This document shows, one piece after another, positions 50,309 to 58,829 of a stretch of 64,000 bases of DNA. The position numbers and the translations under genes are program-made. The notes under the pieces are model-generated. The model was given only the letters and a program-made list of their open reading frames with translations. It had not been told where the DNA came from and made no database searches. Numbering within the stretch: position 1 is the stretch's first letter; the number at the start of each line of letters is the position of its first letter. The DNA is taken from contig JAJPJE010000055.1 of the NCBI GenBank assembly GCA_021324365.1, positions 1 to 64,000 of the forward strand, in the 5' to 3' direction. Source of the stretch: Terriglobia bacterium. Lineage in GTDB: Bacteria > Acidobacteriota > Terriglobia > Terriglobales > Acidobacteriaceae.

Positions 50309-51481
50309 TCAAGTGAACCAGCGACTCGACTCGTAGATCGGCTCACCTGGTAAGAACGCAGCCTTCGCGGTCGCAAAGCGATCCCATGCTTTCCAGAACG
50401 CAGTCATCTCCTCCGGCCTTCCAAACGAGACACGGAGCTTCGTTTCATAGGGCGGAAAGGGCCGTCCAATCCGAATGCCCTGCTGCTCGAAATACCCAAT
50501 TACCTGCTTTACCGGCCGATTCGTCTCGAACATGGCGAAGTTGGTGTAGGTTGGGATAATCTTCAAGCCCCGGGCATGCGCCTGCTTCATAAACTCGTCA
50601 CGGTCGGCGGCATTGCGGGCGACCGCCGCACGCATGGCATCATCATCATTGAGCGCGACTGTGCCGCATTCGGCTACGGCGATATTCACGTTGTCGTGGC
50701 ACTGATACGTCCGTAGACGCTTGCAGGTATCAATGGTGCTGACGGCATATCCCAGACGCATGCCTGCGAGCGCATAGACTTTCGAAAACGTACGCGCCAC
50801 GATCACCCGCGAACTCTTGCCGTCGAGGAACGAGCGATACTGTGGCGCGTCCATGGCGAAGTGATGATAAGCCTCGTCAATCAGCACTATGACATTCGGC
50901 GGGAGATTATTGACGAATTCCTGGATCTTTGCGGCCGGCGTGAGCGATGCGGTCGGGTTGTTGGGATTGCAAATGTAAATGAGAGCTCCAGCCTTTGGAG
51001 CTTTTCCGGCCATCGTCTCAAGATCGTGCGCGTAATCGGATGTGAGCGGCACCTTGATCACTTGGGCCCCATTCTTTTCTGCGTAGAAGCCAATAGCCTC
51101 AAAGGTCGGATCGGCAATGATCACTGGGCGGTCGGCGTCTGTGAAGGCGTCGGCCGCCATCTTGAGGATTTCGGTCGACCCGGTTCCAAGCACAACTTGC
51201 GCTGGATCGACCGAGTTGTAGCTGCCAATCCGGTTCACCAGTTCGCGGTACTGGTGATCGGGATAACGATTCGCCTTGTGCAGCGCCTTTTCCATGGCCG
51301 CCTGCACGCTGGGGAACGGACCGTAAGGGTTCTCGTTCGAGTTCAAAAGAATCGGTCCGGTTACGAGAACCGAACTCGCGGCCGCAGCGGTTGCGGTTTC
51401 GAACAGAGAGGGAACCAGGGCTGCTGTTGCGGCTACTCCTGCCGGAACTCGGCCGAGAAAGTGACGACGGGAAAGGGGCAT
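50309..51481 (-). CDS. Tat-exported histidinol-phosphate aminotransferase-like PLP enzyme
   Basis: A 390-residue fold-type I aminotransferase closest in look to HisC: LLNSNENPYGPFPSVQAAM, VVLGTGSTEILKMAADAF, YICNPNNPTAS, IDEAYHHFAM and the PLP Lys near 233 in ARTFSKVYALAGMRLGYA. The C-terminal Arg motif is KLRVSFGRPEEM. The N-terminus has a twin-arginine signal, SRRHFLG plus a hydrophobic Ala-rich segment, so it would be exported folded with its cofactor. That is unusual for HisC, so a periplasmic amino acid or phosphonate role is possible. It is a lone gene, 121 bases upstream of the coiled-coil gene. Confidence 0.85.
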   Translation of the reverse strand: MPLSRRHFLGRVPAGVAATAALVPSLFETATAAAASSVLVTGPILLNSNENPYGPFPSVQAAMEKALHKANRYPDHQYRELVNRIGSYNSVDPAQVVLGTGSTEILKMAADAFTDADRPVIIADPTFEAIGFYAEKNGAQVIKVPLTSDYAHDLETMAGKAPKAGALIYICNPNNPTASLTPAAKIQEFVNNLPPNVIVLIDEAYHHFAMDAPQYRSFLDGKSSRVIVARTFSKVYALAGMRLGYAVSTIDTCKRLRTYQCHDNVNIAVAECGTVALNDDDAMRAAVARNAADRDEFMKQAHARGLKIIPTYTNFAMFETNRPVKQVIGYFEQQGIRIGRPFPPYETKLRVSFGRPEEMTAFWKAWDRFATAKAAFLPGEPIYESSRWFT

Positions 51482-51608
51482 GACGAACCTCGTGATCGGT
51501 CATTGTACGAGAGGTCCGTGTGGCGCGGACATTCTTCTCGGCGTATTTTCAAAACCAGGGGTGCACAGCCGGACTCAATTCTTTAATTGCTGAAAGCTTC
51601 AGGACAGT

Positions 51609-51630
51609 GGGCGGACAGGAATGTCCGCCC
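51609..51630. repeat. Palindromic element, copy 2
   Basis: The same 18-base palindrome as at 33241, GCGGACA-GGAA-TGTCCGC, here extended to a 9-bp stem by flanking GG and CC and followed by CACAC. It begins 9 bases after the pheT stop and so may mark the end of the pheST transcript. Confidence 0.8.
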
Positions 51631-51638
51631 CACACTCG

Positions 51639-53795
51639 CTACGCGCGTTGCACGCCGCCGAGGGCTTCCAGTGCTTTTACAATCTGCGTAGCCCAGCCTT
51701 GCACTTCGTCATCACGCAGGGTGCGTTCAGCGGACTGAAACTCTGCGCGGAGCAGGACTGAGTACTTTCCGTCTGGAACATTCCCACCACGGAAAATTTC
51801 GACCGGGACAAACCTTCGTAGCTCGGTAATCGTCAGCGCTTCGATGGTCTGCTGAATGCGCTCGAAGGTTACGTCGTCGGCGAACAGGAACGAAAAATCC
51901 CGGTCTACCGCGGGGTAGCGCGGAATCGGCGTGTAATGCAGCTCGCGCAGGCCATGCTTGAACAGGCGCTCCAGGTCGAGCTCGGCCACAAAGATATCCT
52001 GGCGCAGCTTGCGTTCGGCCGCAATGCGCGGGTGAATCTGCCCGAACTGGCCGATGGTGGTGCCATCCACGACAATGCGCGCCGAACGGCCGGGATGATA
52101 GTAGTCCGCCGTATGTGCATCGTAATAGGCAGAGTTGTACTGGAAACCGGTGAGCAGAGTTTCGAGGTCGCCCTTCAGGTCGAAGAATGTATAGGTACGT
52201 GCATGCTGATGGACGCTGGCTTCGATAGCTACTCCCGTGGCACCCATCGCCAACCGTCGATATTCGCCGGTGCTGGTGCCCAGCTTCTCGTATACCTTTC
52301 CCGGCTCGAACAGCCGCACATCATTGACCCCTCGATTCAGGTTATGCGCGAGCATGTTCAGTATTCCCGGAATCATAGACGTTCGCATCACCGAAGCTTC
52401 TTCGCTCAGCGGATTAGCAATTTCGACTGGCTCCATCGTGGAGAAAGCCTTCGCATCCTCATGCGAGATGAAGGCCAGCGACATGGCTTCGTTGTAGCCG
52501 AGCGCCAGCACGCGGCTGCGCAGTTCGTTCTCCTTCGATTCGTCGGGGAGGGTAATGGCGCCACCTGTGAATCCTGGCAGCGTATTGGGGAACTTATCGT
52601 AGCCGTAAATACGCGCGATCTCTTCGATCAGGTCGATCTCGCGTTCAACGTCGAGGCGCCACGTGGGAACCTGTACGGCAAAGTCGGCAACTTTTTCAGC
52701 GACCGCCGCGTGTGTGCCGCCCGAAACTGCCGGAATGACAGAAGTACGTGAGCTGGCGGCATGCAGGCGTCCGGGAGTTACACCGAAACCGAGTCGCTTC
52801 AGAATGCGGGTGATATCGATCTCGCCGATGTCCTGTCCGAGAATGCGTTCCACTTCGCGGCGGTGCAGTTCGAGCTTGGGACGCTCGATCTTCCGGCCAA
52901 TCGTATCAATGAGATCGCCTTCGACGTGCCCCCCGGCTGTTTCCACAATGAGCTGAGCGACACGATTAGCTGCAGTGGGTGTAATGCCGTAGTCTGCGCC
53001 GCGCTCGAAGCGGTGCGAGGCGTCTGTGTGCATGCCGAGCCTTCGTGCCGTGCGGCGCACAGTTGCCGGATCAAACCAAGCGGACTCGATGAGCACGTTC
53101 TTCGTCTTCTCGGTGATCATCGTGTCGAAGCCGCCCATGATGCCGGCGATAGCGACGGGCTTTACCGCATCGGCGATCACAAGATCCTGCGGGGTCAGCT
53201 TTCGTTCGACGCCGTCGAGCGTCTTCAGCGCTTCCTTTTCGCGAGCGAACCGCACCACGATCTTTGAGCCTTCCAGCAGGTCGAGATCGAAGGCGTGCGT
53301 CGGCTGCCCAAGTTCCCAAAGCGCGTAGTTGGTCGCGTCGGCAGCGTTATTGATCGAACGCGAGCCGAGAAGTGTCAGGCGGCGCGCGATGTACTCGGGT
53401 GACTGCCGAATAGTAACGCCGCGCACGATGCGCGCGGAGTAACGCGCGCACTCGTCAGGAGCCTGTATATAGATACGGAAAGAGGATGCGCCTTCGGCGC
53501 GTTTTAGGTTCTTCGACTCGGGCGCCCCGGAAATTCGTCCGACGCCCTCGTTCAGAATGACAGGAGAGATTCTTTTCAGGTCGACGTCGTAAATAGCGGC
53601 GCACTCGCGCGCAACGCCGTAGTGGTTCATCGCGTCGACGCGATTGGTGGTGATATCGACTTCGTAGATGCTGTAGCCGTCGTGCTCGTCGATGCCTTCA
53701 ACGGAGATGCCGGCCATCGAGAGGTCGTCAGCGAGTTGATGGTCGTCGACGTCTAGTTCAACGAAGTCGCGTATCCATGAGGGAAGAAGTTTCAT
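51639..53795 (-). CDS. pheT: Phenylalanyl-tRNA synthetase beta subunit, short form
   Basis: The beta subunit of the heterotetrameric enzyme charging tRNA-Phe. After the first 35 residues (SWIRDFVELDVDDHQLADDLSMAGISVEGI) the chain passes straight to DITTNRVDAMNHYGVARECAAIY. The usual tRNA-binding OB domain of about 110 residues between these points is missing. The B3/B4 editing region, catalytic-like core and the C-terminal anticodon-binding FDX domain (YPAVDRDFSFLF) are present. About 30 Ala/Ser-rich residues (near 342-370) are inserted before the WRLDVEREIDLIEEIARIYGYD motif. Total 718 against about 800 normally. Confidence 0.95.
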   Translation of the reverse strand: MKLLPSWIRDFVELDVDDHQLADDLSMAGISVEGIDEHDGYSIYEVDITTNRVDAMNHYGVARECAAIYDVDLKRISPVILNEGVGRISGAPESKNLKRAEGASSFRIYIQAPDECARYSARIVRGVTIRQSPEYIARRLTLLGSRSINNAADATNYALWELGQPTHAFDLDLLEGSKIVVRFAREKEALKTLDGVERKLTPQDLVIADAVKPVAIAGIMGGFDTMITEKTKNVLIESAWFDPATVRRTARRLGMHTDASHRFERGADYGITPTAANRVAQLIVETAGGHVEGDLIDTIGRKIERPKLELHRREVERILGQDIGEIDITRILKRLGFGVTPGRLHAASSRTSVIPAVSGGTHAAVAEKVADFAVQVPTWRLDVEREIDLIEEIARIYGYDKFPNTLPGFTGGAITLPDESKENELRSRVLALGYNEAMSLAFISHEDAKAFSTMEPVEIANPLSEEASVMRTSMIPGILNMLAHNLNRGVNDVRLFEPGKVYEKLGTSTGEYRRLAMGATGVAIEASVHQHARTYTFFDLKGDLETLLTGFQYNSAYYDAHTADYYHPGRSARIVVDGTTIGQFGQIHPRIAAERKLRQDIFVAELDLERLFKHGLRELHYTPIPRYPAVDRDFSFLFADDVTFERIQQTIEALTITELRRFVPVEIFRGGNVPDGKYSVLLRAEFQSAERTLRDDEVQGWATQIVKALEALGGVQRA

Positions 53796-53849
53796 TAGTC
53801 GTTAGTCGTACGTCGTTGAAAGCAGATGCCGTCCGCGCCACAGAGTCGT

Positions 53850-54944
53850 TTATGCGAACTGGCGCAAGAACCGTACATCGCCTTCGAAATAGAGCTGGAT
53901 ATCGTCCACGCCGTACTTCATCGCTGCCAGCCGGTCGACGCCCATGCCGAAGGCGAAGCCGCTGACCTTGGCCGGGTCGTAATCCACAAAACCGTATAGT
54001 GCCGGGTCGACCATGCCCGAGCCCAGCATCTCGATCCATCCACTCTGTTTGCACACGCGGCATCCCTTTTGCCCGCAGAATGGGCAACTGATCATGACTT
54101 CGGCGCTCGGCTCGGTGAAAGGGAAGAACGACGGCTTGAAGCGCGTCTTCACGCTCGATCCGAACAGCGACTTCATTGCGTGATCGAGCGTGCCCTTTAG
54201 GTCGCAGAAGGTAATGTTCGTGTCGACGGCAAGTCCTTCCACCTGGTGGAACATCGGCGAGTGCGTCGCGTCGGGCGCGTCGTTGCGGTACACGCGGCCG
54301 GGGATCACGATGCGCACTGGCGGCTTCTGCTTCTCCATCGTGCGGATCTGCACTGGTGAAGTGTGCGTGCGCAGCAGCAGGCGATCGCGTTGCGCTTTAT
54401 GTTCCTGACCAGCAAGGAAGATCGTGTCCTGCATGTCGCGCGCAGGATGATTCGGGGGGAAGTTCAGGGACTCGAAGTTGTAGTAGTCCGTCTCGATCTC
54501 TGGGCCGGTGCCGATCGAGTAGCCCATCGCCTTGAACACCGAGACGATCTCGTTCATCGTGCGGATGACGGGATGCTCAGCCCCAAGTTCACGGCGAATA
54601 CCGGGCAGAGTAACGTCGACTCGCTCGGCGGCGATAGCTTTGTCGGCTGTTGCTCCAGCGATCGATTCGTGTGCCGATTCAACTTTCTGCTCGACGCTTG
54701 CCTTCAGTTCGTTTACACGCTTGCCGACTTCACGCTTCTGTGGGCCGGGTGCTGCTTTCAGCCATGCGTCATTGACCTGTGTGAGGACGCCATTTTTGCG
54801 TGCCATCCAACGGTCGCGGAATTCCTTCCACTGACTCTCGTCGGCGATTGAGTGGGATTCTTCTTCAAGCGCTGCGATGAGATCGGCCACCGCACGATCA
54901 AGCGCTTCCGGCGAGTAGTCTTCGAGTTCGGGAACCGTGTACAT
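53850..54944 (-). CDS. pheS: Phenylalanyl-tRNA synthetase alpha subunit
   Basis: The catalytic alpha subunit. A coiled-coil N-terminus (about 1-90) is followed by the class II core: HPVIRTMNEIVSVFKAMGYSIGTGPEIETDYYNFESLNFPPNHPARDMQDTIF, motif 2 region RVYRNDAPDATHSPMFHQVEGL and motif 3 GMGVDRLAAMKYGVDD. FPFTEPSAEVMISCPFCGQKGCRVCKQSGWIEMLGSG is also typical and holds two Cys pairs. Length of 364 is normal. It is followed 54 bases later by pheT and preceded by rplT, as in many bacteria. Confidence 0.96.
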   Translation of the reverse strand: MYTVPELEDYSPEALDRAVADLIAALEEESHSIADESQWKEFRDRWMARKNGVLTQVNDAWLKAAPGPQKREVGKRVNELKASVEQKVESAHESIAGATADKAIAAERVDVTLPGIRRELGAEHPVIRTMNEIVSVFKAMGYSIGTGPEIETDYYNFESLNFPPNHPARDMQDTIFLAGQEHKAQRDRLLLRTHTSPVQIRTMEKQKPPVRIVIPGRVYRNDAPDATHSPMFHQVEGLAVDTNITFCDLKGTLDHAMKSLFGSSVKTRFKPSFFPFTEPSAEVMISCPFCGQKGCRVCKQSGWIEMLGSGMVDPALYGFVDYDPAKVSGFAFGMGVDRLAAMKYGVDDIQLYFEGDVRFLRQFA

Positions 54945-55040
54945 TTCGTTGTTGGTCGTTTGTCATTAGTCGTTAGCCAGAATCCAATTCGCCGCCACAT
55001 GGCGAACGACTAACGACCATCGACTCACGACTGAAACAAA

Positions 55041-55063
55041 GGCCGAAGGAATTACCTCCGGCC
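55041..55063 (-). terminator. Hairpin between rplT and pheS
   Basis: GGCCGaAGG/CCTcCGGCC is a nearly perfect stem followed on the minus strand by TTTGTTTC, 36 bases after the rplT stop. It may end part of the infC-rpmI-rplT transcripts before pheST. Confidence 0.6.
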
Positions 55064-55099
55064 TCGTCTGAATGCTGACTACTGAGTGCTGAATGCTAC

Positions 55100-55456
55100 C
55101 TACGCCAGCGCGGACTTGGCCTGTTCGGCGAGGGCCTTAAACCCGGCGCTGTCGTTCACGGCGAGGTCGGCCAGGATCTTGCGGTCCAGTTCGACGCCGG
55201 CCTTCTTCAGGCCGCTAATGAACTTGCTGTAGCTGAGGCCGTTCTCGTTCGCGGCGGCACCGATGCGCACGATCCACAGTGAACGGAACTGACGCTTCTT
55301 CTGGCGGCGTCCGGCATAGGCGAACTTCAGTCCGCGTTCGACCGACTCTTTCGCTGAGCGGTACAGTTTTGACTTTGTTAAGAAATAGCCACTTGCGCGA
55401 TCTAATATCTTTTTGCGCTTGGCGCGACGTTTGGTTCCACGTTTTACGCGGGGCAT
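55100..55456 (-). CDS. rplT: 50S ribosomal protein L20
   Basis: L20 binds 23S rRNA early in large-subunit assembly. The 118 residues match the family throughout: [22 protein letters not shown], the central [34 protein letters not shown] and [17 protein letters not shown] at the end. It is third in the infC-rpmI-rplT cluster. In other bacteria L20 represses its own operon by binding its leader mRNA. Whether the spacer before it holds such a site is unknown; it contains an inverted repeat. Confidence 0.97.
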   Translation of the reverse strand: MPRVKRGTKRRAKRKKILDRASGYFLTKSKLYRSAKESVERGLKFAYAGRRQKKRQFRSLWIVRIGAAANENGLSYSKFISGLKKAGVELDRKILADLAVNDSAGFKALAEQAKSALA

Positions 55457-55534
55457 TGCTTCTCCTTTTTTGTGTTTCGGTTTGCGGCTGGAGGCAGGAG
55501 TTGAGGCCGCCTCTTCACTCGCTTGTCAGTCGTT

Positions 55535-55640
55535 AGTCTTTGGTCGTTTGTCGTTAGCAAAACCAAAGCAAGATGCTCGACCGACTTCCAGTTCAGTTGA
55601 TGGTCCGGATCGCTGCCGAATTGGCTAGCGACCAAAGACT
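55535..55640. repeat. Inverted 12-bp repeat in the rpmI-rplT spacer
   Basis: AGTCTTTGGTCG (55535-55546) is repeated inverted as CGACCAAAGACT (55629-55640), 82 bases apart, among TAGTCGTT-like repeats. Similar units occur in the rplT-pheS spacer (54969-54976 with 55010-55017) and before pheS's downstream neighbour. Confidence 0.6.
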
Positions 55641-55652
55641 ACCGACCATCGA

Positions 55653-55847
55653 CTAGTACGGAATCATCCGAAGGACCTTGCGTTCGTCGGCCTTGGCAAG
55701 CATGACATCCTTGTCCAGGTGACGCTTTTTCTTGGTGTCCTTCGACGTTAGAATGTGGCGCGCGAAAGCGTGACCGCGCTTTACCTTGCCGGTCCCGGTC
55801 TTCTTGAAGCGCTTGGCGGCGCCACTATGTGTTTTCAGTTTCGGCAT
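55653..55847 (-). CDS. rpmI: 50S ribosomal protein L35
   Basis: A 64-residue, strongly basic protein of the large subunit. [34 protein letters not shown] is the family signature. The gap to infC is 107 bases and to rplT 196 bases, longer than in compact operons. The start ATG at 55847 fits the family. Co-transcription with infC is expected, as in most bacteria. Confidence 0.97.
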   Translation of the reverse strand: MPKLKTHSGAAKRFKKTGTGKVKRGHAFARHILTSKDTKKKRHLDKDVMLAKADERKVLRMIPY

Positions 55848-55954
55848 AACTTCCCTTCTAGTTCATGATCGCAGAACTTCACCGTTGCGATCAAATTCTT
55901 AGCGCTTTTTGGTCGTGAAGCCCGCTCGCCCGGAGCAGGCTTAGCTGACTTACG

Positions 55955-56617
55955 CTATTGATTCGCTGCGCCGGATCCAGCCGTACCAGCCGCCGACTGG
56001 GGCGCGCTCGCGGCGTGGCCACCCGGCTTCGCCTGCTGAGGCTTCTGACCCGCAGCACTGGGCGCCTGTTTCGGTGCACCGCCACCACCCTTGCCGCTCT
56101 TTTCTGTCTTAGGCGGAGCAAGGATCGCGTGCAGGGTGTTGCCTTCCTGCCGGGGCATGTTCTCGACGATCGCACGATTCCCGATATCTTTGATCAGCCG
56201 CTGCAACAGTTCGCGTCCAAGGCCGGTTCGCGTCATCTCGCGACCGCGGAAAAAGATCGTCGCCTTGACCTTATCGCCCTCTTCCAGGAAGCGAAGCGCA
56301 TGGTTCTTCTTGGTCTCGTAATCGTGGTCGTCCACGTTAATACGAAACTTCACTTCCTTGACGGTGATGATTTTCTGATGCTTTTTGGCTTCGCGTTCTC
56401 TCTTTTCCTGCTGGTAGAGGTACTTGCCGAAGTCCATGATGCGGCAGACAGGAGGTTGCGCCGTAGGCGAAACCTCAACTAAATCCATGTTGCGTTCCCG
56501 GGCGATTCTGAGCGCCTCCTGCGGGGTCATGATGCCAAGCTGATTGCTTTCATCGTCGATCACGCGGATTTCGCGTACGCGAATGCGCTCGTTGGTGCGA
56601 ATAAATCTCTTGTCGAT
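55955..56617 (-). CDS. infC: Translation initiation factor IF-3 with C-terminal extension, AUC start
   Basis: IF-3 checks the start codon on the small ribosomal subunit. The family N-terminus (FIRTNERIRVREIRVIDDESNQLGIM) is only complete when read from an ATC at 56617, placed 5 bases after GGAGG; the first ATG in frame is 18 codons later and would cut into the domain. Rare AUU/AUC starts are known for infC and allow self-control. The N-domain, linker (YQQEKREREAKKHQK) and C-domain (VKEVKFRINVDDHDYETKKNHALRFLEEGDKVKATIFFRGRE) are normal. About 50 extra residues from about 169 on are Gly/Ala/Pro/Gln/Lys rich. Confidence 0.93.
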   Translation of the reverse strand: MDKRFIRTNERIRVREIRVIDDESNQLGIMTPQEALRIARERNMDLVEVSPTAQPPVCRIMDFGKYLYQQEKREREAKKHQKIITVKEVKFRINVDDHDYETKKNHALRFLEEGDKVKATIFFRGREMTRTGLGRELLQRLIKDIGNRAIVENMPRQEGNTLHAILAPPKTEKSGKGGGGAPKQAPSAAGQKPQQAKPGGHAASAPQSAAGTAGSGAANQ

Positions 56618-56627
56618 ACAGGCCTCC
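56615..56627 (-). promoter_or_regulatory. Ribosome binding site and AUC start of infC
   Basis: On the minus strand GGAGG-CCTGT-ATC gives an ideal Shine-Dalgarno spacing to an ATC start codon. No ATG or GTG lies in frame at a better place. It fits the known autoregulation of infC through non-AUG starts. Confidence 0.75.
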
Positions 56628-56736
56628 GAAAATAGTAAAGCTTTGAAATTATAACATCTTAGGCGAATATGACGAGGGCGTAATGTCGCGTGTTCCGCGA
56701 TATCAATGGTGTGCTGCCGTCGTGGGACTTTCTTCG

Positions 56737-58104
56737 TTAGTCGTTCGCGAAGGTGCCTGAATCCGATCTGGTTCCTACCAGCGAATCCTTCTCAACCTGT
56801 TCGACGCGTGCCCGCGCCCACTGGTTTGGTTCGTGTTGCCCCTCAAGCCACAGCTTTTGATAGTTGTCCGTGAGGCATTCGGTATGACTTCCGTTGAAGG
56901 TAGTTAACGTGATGGCTTCCAGTTCCCGGCCAATGAAACGCTCTTGGAATTCACGCTTCTTTGCTGCCGCCAGTTCACGGAGTATGCGGTTGCGTCGGCG
57001 GGTGACAGGTCCAGGGACATGGTTTGGCATCACTGCTGCCGGTGTCCCGGGCCGTGGCGAATAAGTAAAAACGTGCAAATACGTGAACGGCAGCTCATCG
57101 ATTAACATGCGCGTTTTTTCAAAATCGGCGTCAGTCTCGCCGGGGAACCCAACCATCACGTCCGCTCCGATAGCGGCCGTGGGCATCGCCGCACGAATTT
57201 TCCGGATCTTCTCCGCATAATGCCATGGGCGATACTTGCGGTGCATAAGCCGCAGAATACGGTCGCTGCCCGACTGCATGGGGACATGAGCGTGCTTGGC
57301 AATCCGGCCCGACGACGACACGAGTTCGATAACTTCGTCAGTCCAATCCATAGGTTCCACCGAGCTGATCCGTAACCGCTCCAAATCCGTTTGCTCGAGA
57401 ATCGCCCGGAGCAACGCAGCGAATGTGTCTGACCGGCGCAGGTCACGTCCCCAGCGACCCAAGTTAATCCCCGAAATCACCAGTTCGCGATAACCCTGGG
57501 TGACGAGTGCGTTAACTTCGCGAACTACTTCGTCCAGAGCCAAAGACCGGCTTCGGCCGCGCACGCTGGGGATAATGCAGAACGAGCACCGGTTATTACA
57601 GCCGTCCTGAACCTTCAGGTTGGGCCGGGTTTTTTCTGAAGCCGTGTCGGCCTCGAACACCGGTGCGGCCATCAGTTCGGTGTGGGCGAAGATATCGCCG
57701 ACCAGGATCTGACCCGAAACGCTCGCGATTGAGTCCAGTCCCACAAAACCGACGGACGAACTTCCGCAGGCCACCTCTCCGATCGCGTGCTTATGCGAAT
57801 TGCCGACGACCCAGGTCACACCCGGTATTGCCGCTATCTCTTCGGGCGCACGCTGGGCATAGCAGCCGGTAACCATAATCTGGCACTCGGGATTCTCACG
57901 ACGAATGCGCCGGATGGAGCTGCGAACGTCCTGGTCCGCTGAAGCCGTTACCGTACAGGTGTTCAATACGACAAGTTGCGCCTGAGATGCTGCTTCCGCG
58001 CGCGCCAGTCCGCGTTCGAGCATTTGACGCTCGATGGCGGCGCCGTCAGCCTGCGTAGCCCGGCATCCGAAATTTTCCACAAAAAACCTGGACACGGAAT
58101 TCAT
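56737..58104 (-). CDS. mtaB: MtaB-type tRNA methylthiotransferase
   Basis: This 455-residue radical-SAM enzyme would add a methylthio group to t6A37 of tRNA reading ANN codons. An N-terminal UPF0004 domain (about 1-125) keeps Cys residues for the auxiliary cluster (NFGCRATQAD, VLNTCTVT, VTGCYAQRAPEE). The radical-SAM motif DGCNNRCSFCIIPSVRG with CxxxCxxC is at about 166-180. A TRAM domain follows (REFQERFIGRELEAI onwards). The MtaB assignment rests on order and length against MiaB and RimO; it is likely but not certain. It is the last leftward gene before the response regulator. Confidence 0.85.
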   Translation of the reverse strand: MNSVSRFFVENFGCRATQADGAAIERQMLERGLARAEAASQAQLVVLNTCTVTASADQDVRSSIRRIRRENPECQIMVTGCYAQRAPEEIAAIPGVTWVVGNSHKHAIGEVACGSSSVGFVGLDSIASVSGQILVGDIFAHTELMAAPVFEADTASEKTRPNLKVQDGCNNRCSFCIIPSVRGRSRSLALDEVVREVNALVTQGYRELVISGINLGRWGRDLRRSDTFAALLRAILEQTDLERLRISSVEPMDWTDEVIELVSSSGRIAKHAHVPMQSGSDRILRLMHRKYRPWHYAEKIRKIRAAMPTAAIGADVMVGFPGETDADFEKTRMLIDELPFTYLHVFTYSPRPGTPAAVMPNHVPGPVTRRRNRILRELAAAKKREFQERFIGRELEAITLTTFNGSHTECLTDNYQKLWLEGQHEPNQWARARVEQVEKDSLVGTRSDSGTFAND

Positions 58105-58231
58105 TATACTGAGCGGAGCATCGGGGACATTTTGCGGTAAGGGTAATTTCGAGTCACCACATCCAACTACTCAGCTTGGGGTCGCATCCAAGTTGAATCG
58201 TTCGCATCTGTCCCGATTCCCGGAGGACCCA

Positions 58232-58678
58232 ATGAAACGTCGTATGCTTGTGGTTGACGACGAACTCGCGATTTTGCTCACGCTCCGAGCTATCCTGGAA
58301 ATGAATGGCTTCGAGGTGGAAACGGCCTCATCAGCGGCCGAAGCCGAACAGAAACTTTCTTCCAGCACTTTCCATATGGTCATCACCGACATGCGCATGG
58401 AAAGCGAAACCTCCGGCTACGATGTCATCCGCTCGGCGCGCAAGCAAAAATACAATCCGGCGACCGCGATTCTGACCGCATACCCTTCTCTCGGCTCCGA
58501 ATGGCACAGCCATGGAGCGGAGTCATTGCTGGTGAAACCGATGAATGCCAATGATTTGCTCAGGCAGATTGAGGCCTTGCTGGTACAGCATGAGGACCAG
58601 AAACACGAACACACCACAGCGCTCAGAGCGACCGCTGCGTCGCGCGAATCAGCAACGCGCGCCAAGAAGGTCGTATAG
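58232..58678 (+). CDS. Single-domain CheY-like response regulator
   Basis: A 148-residue receiver domain with Asp9/Asp10, phospho-acceptor Asp53 in ITDMRM, Thr82 in LTAYP and Lys102 in VKPMN. After about residue 120 there is a short tail rich in His, Ala and Arg, with no DNA-binding or output domain. It would pass a signal from an unknown kinase by protein contact. The ATG at 58232 has GGAGG 6 bases upstream; the frame upstream is not coding-like. It is alone, divergent from mtaB. Confidence 0.9.
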   Translation: MKRRMLVVDDELAILLTLRAILEMNGFEVETASSAAEAEQKLSSSTFHMVITDMRMESETSGYDVIRSARKQKYNPATAILTAYPSLGSEWHSHGAESLLVKPMNANDLLRQIEALLVQHEDQKHEHTTALRATAASRESATRAKKVV

Positions 58679-58829
58679 ATACACGTTTTTCGGCTGAGGC
58701 CTACCTGGAGGGGTCCGTCGAACGCAGAACCTGGGAACCTGGCCCTTGGAACCTCGTTGGGAAGAGGTCTCCGTCCCACCAGTTGAGCTCTTTCGCACTA
58801 ACGTTCAACTCAGAACAGACGTAGCAAAG

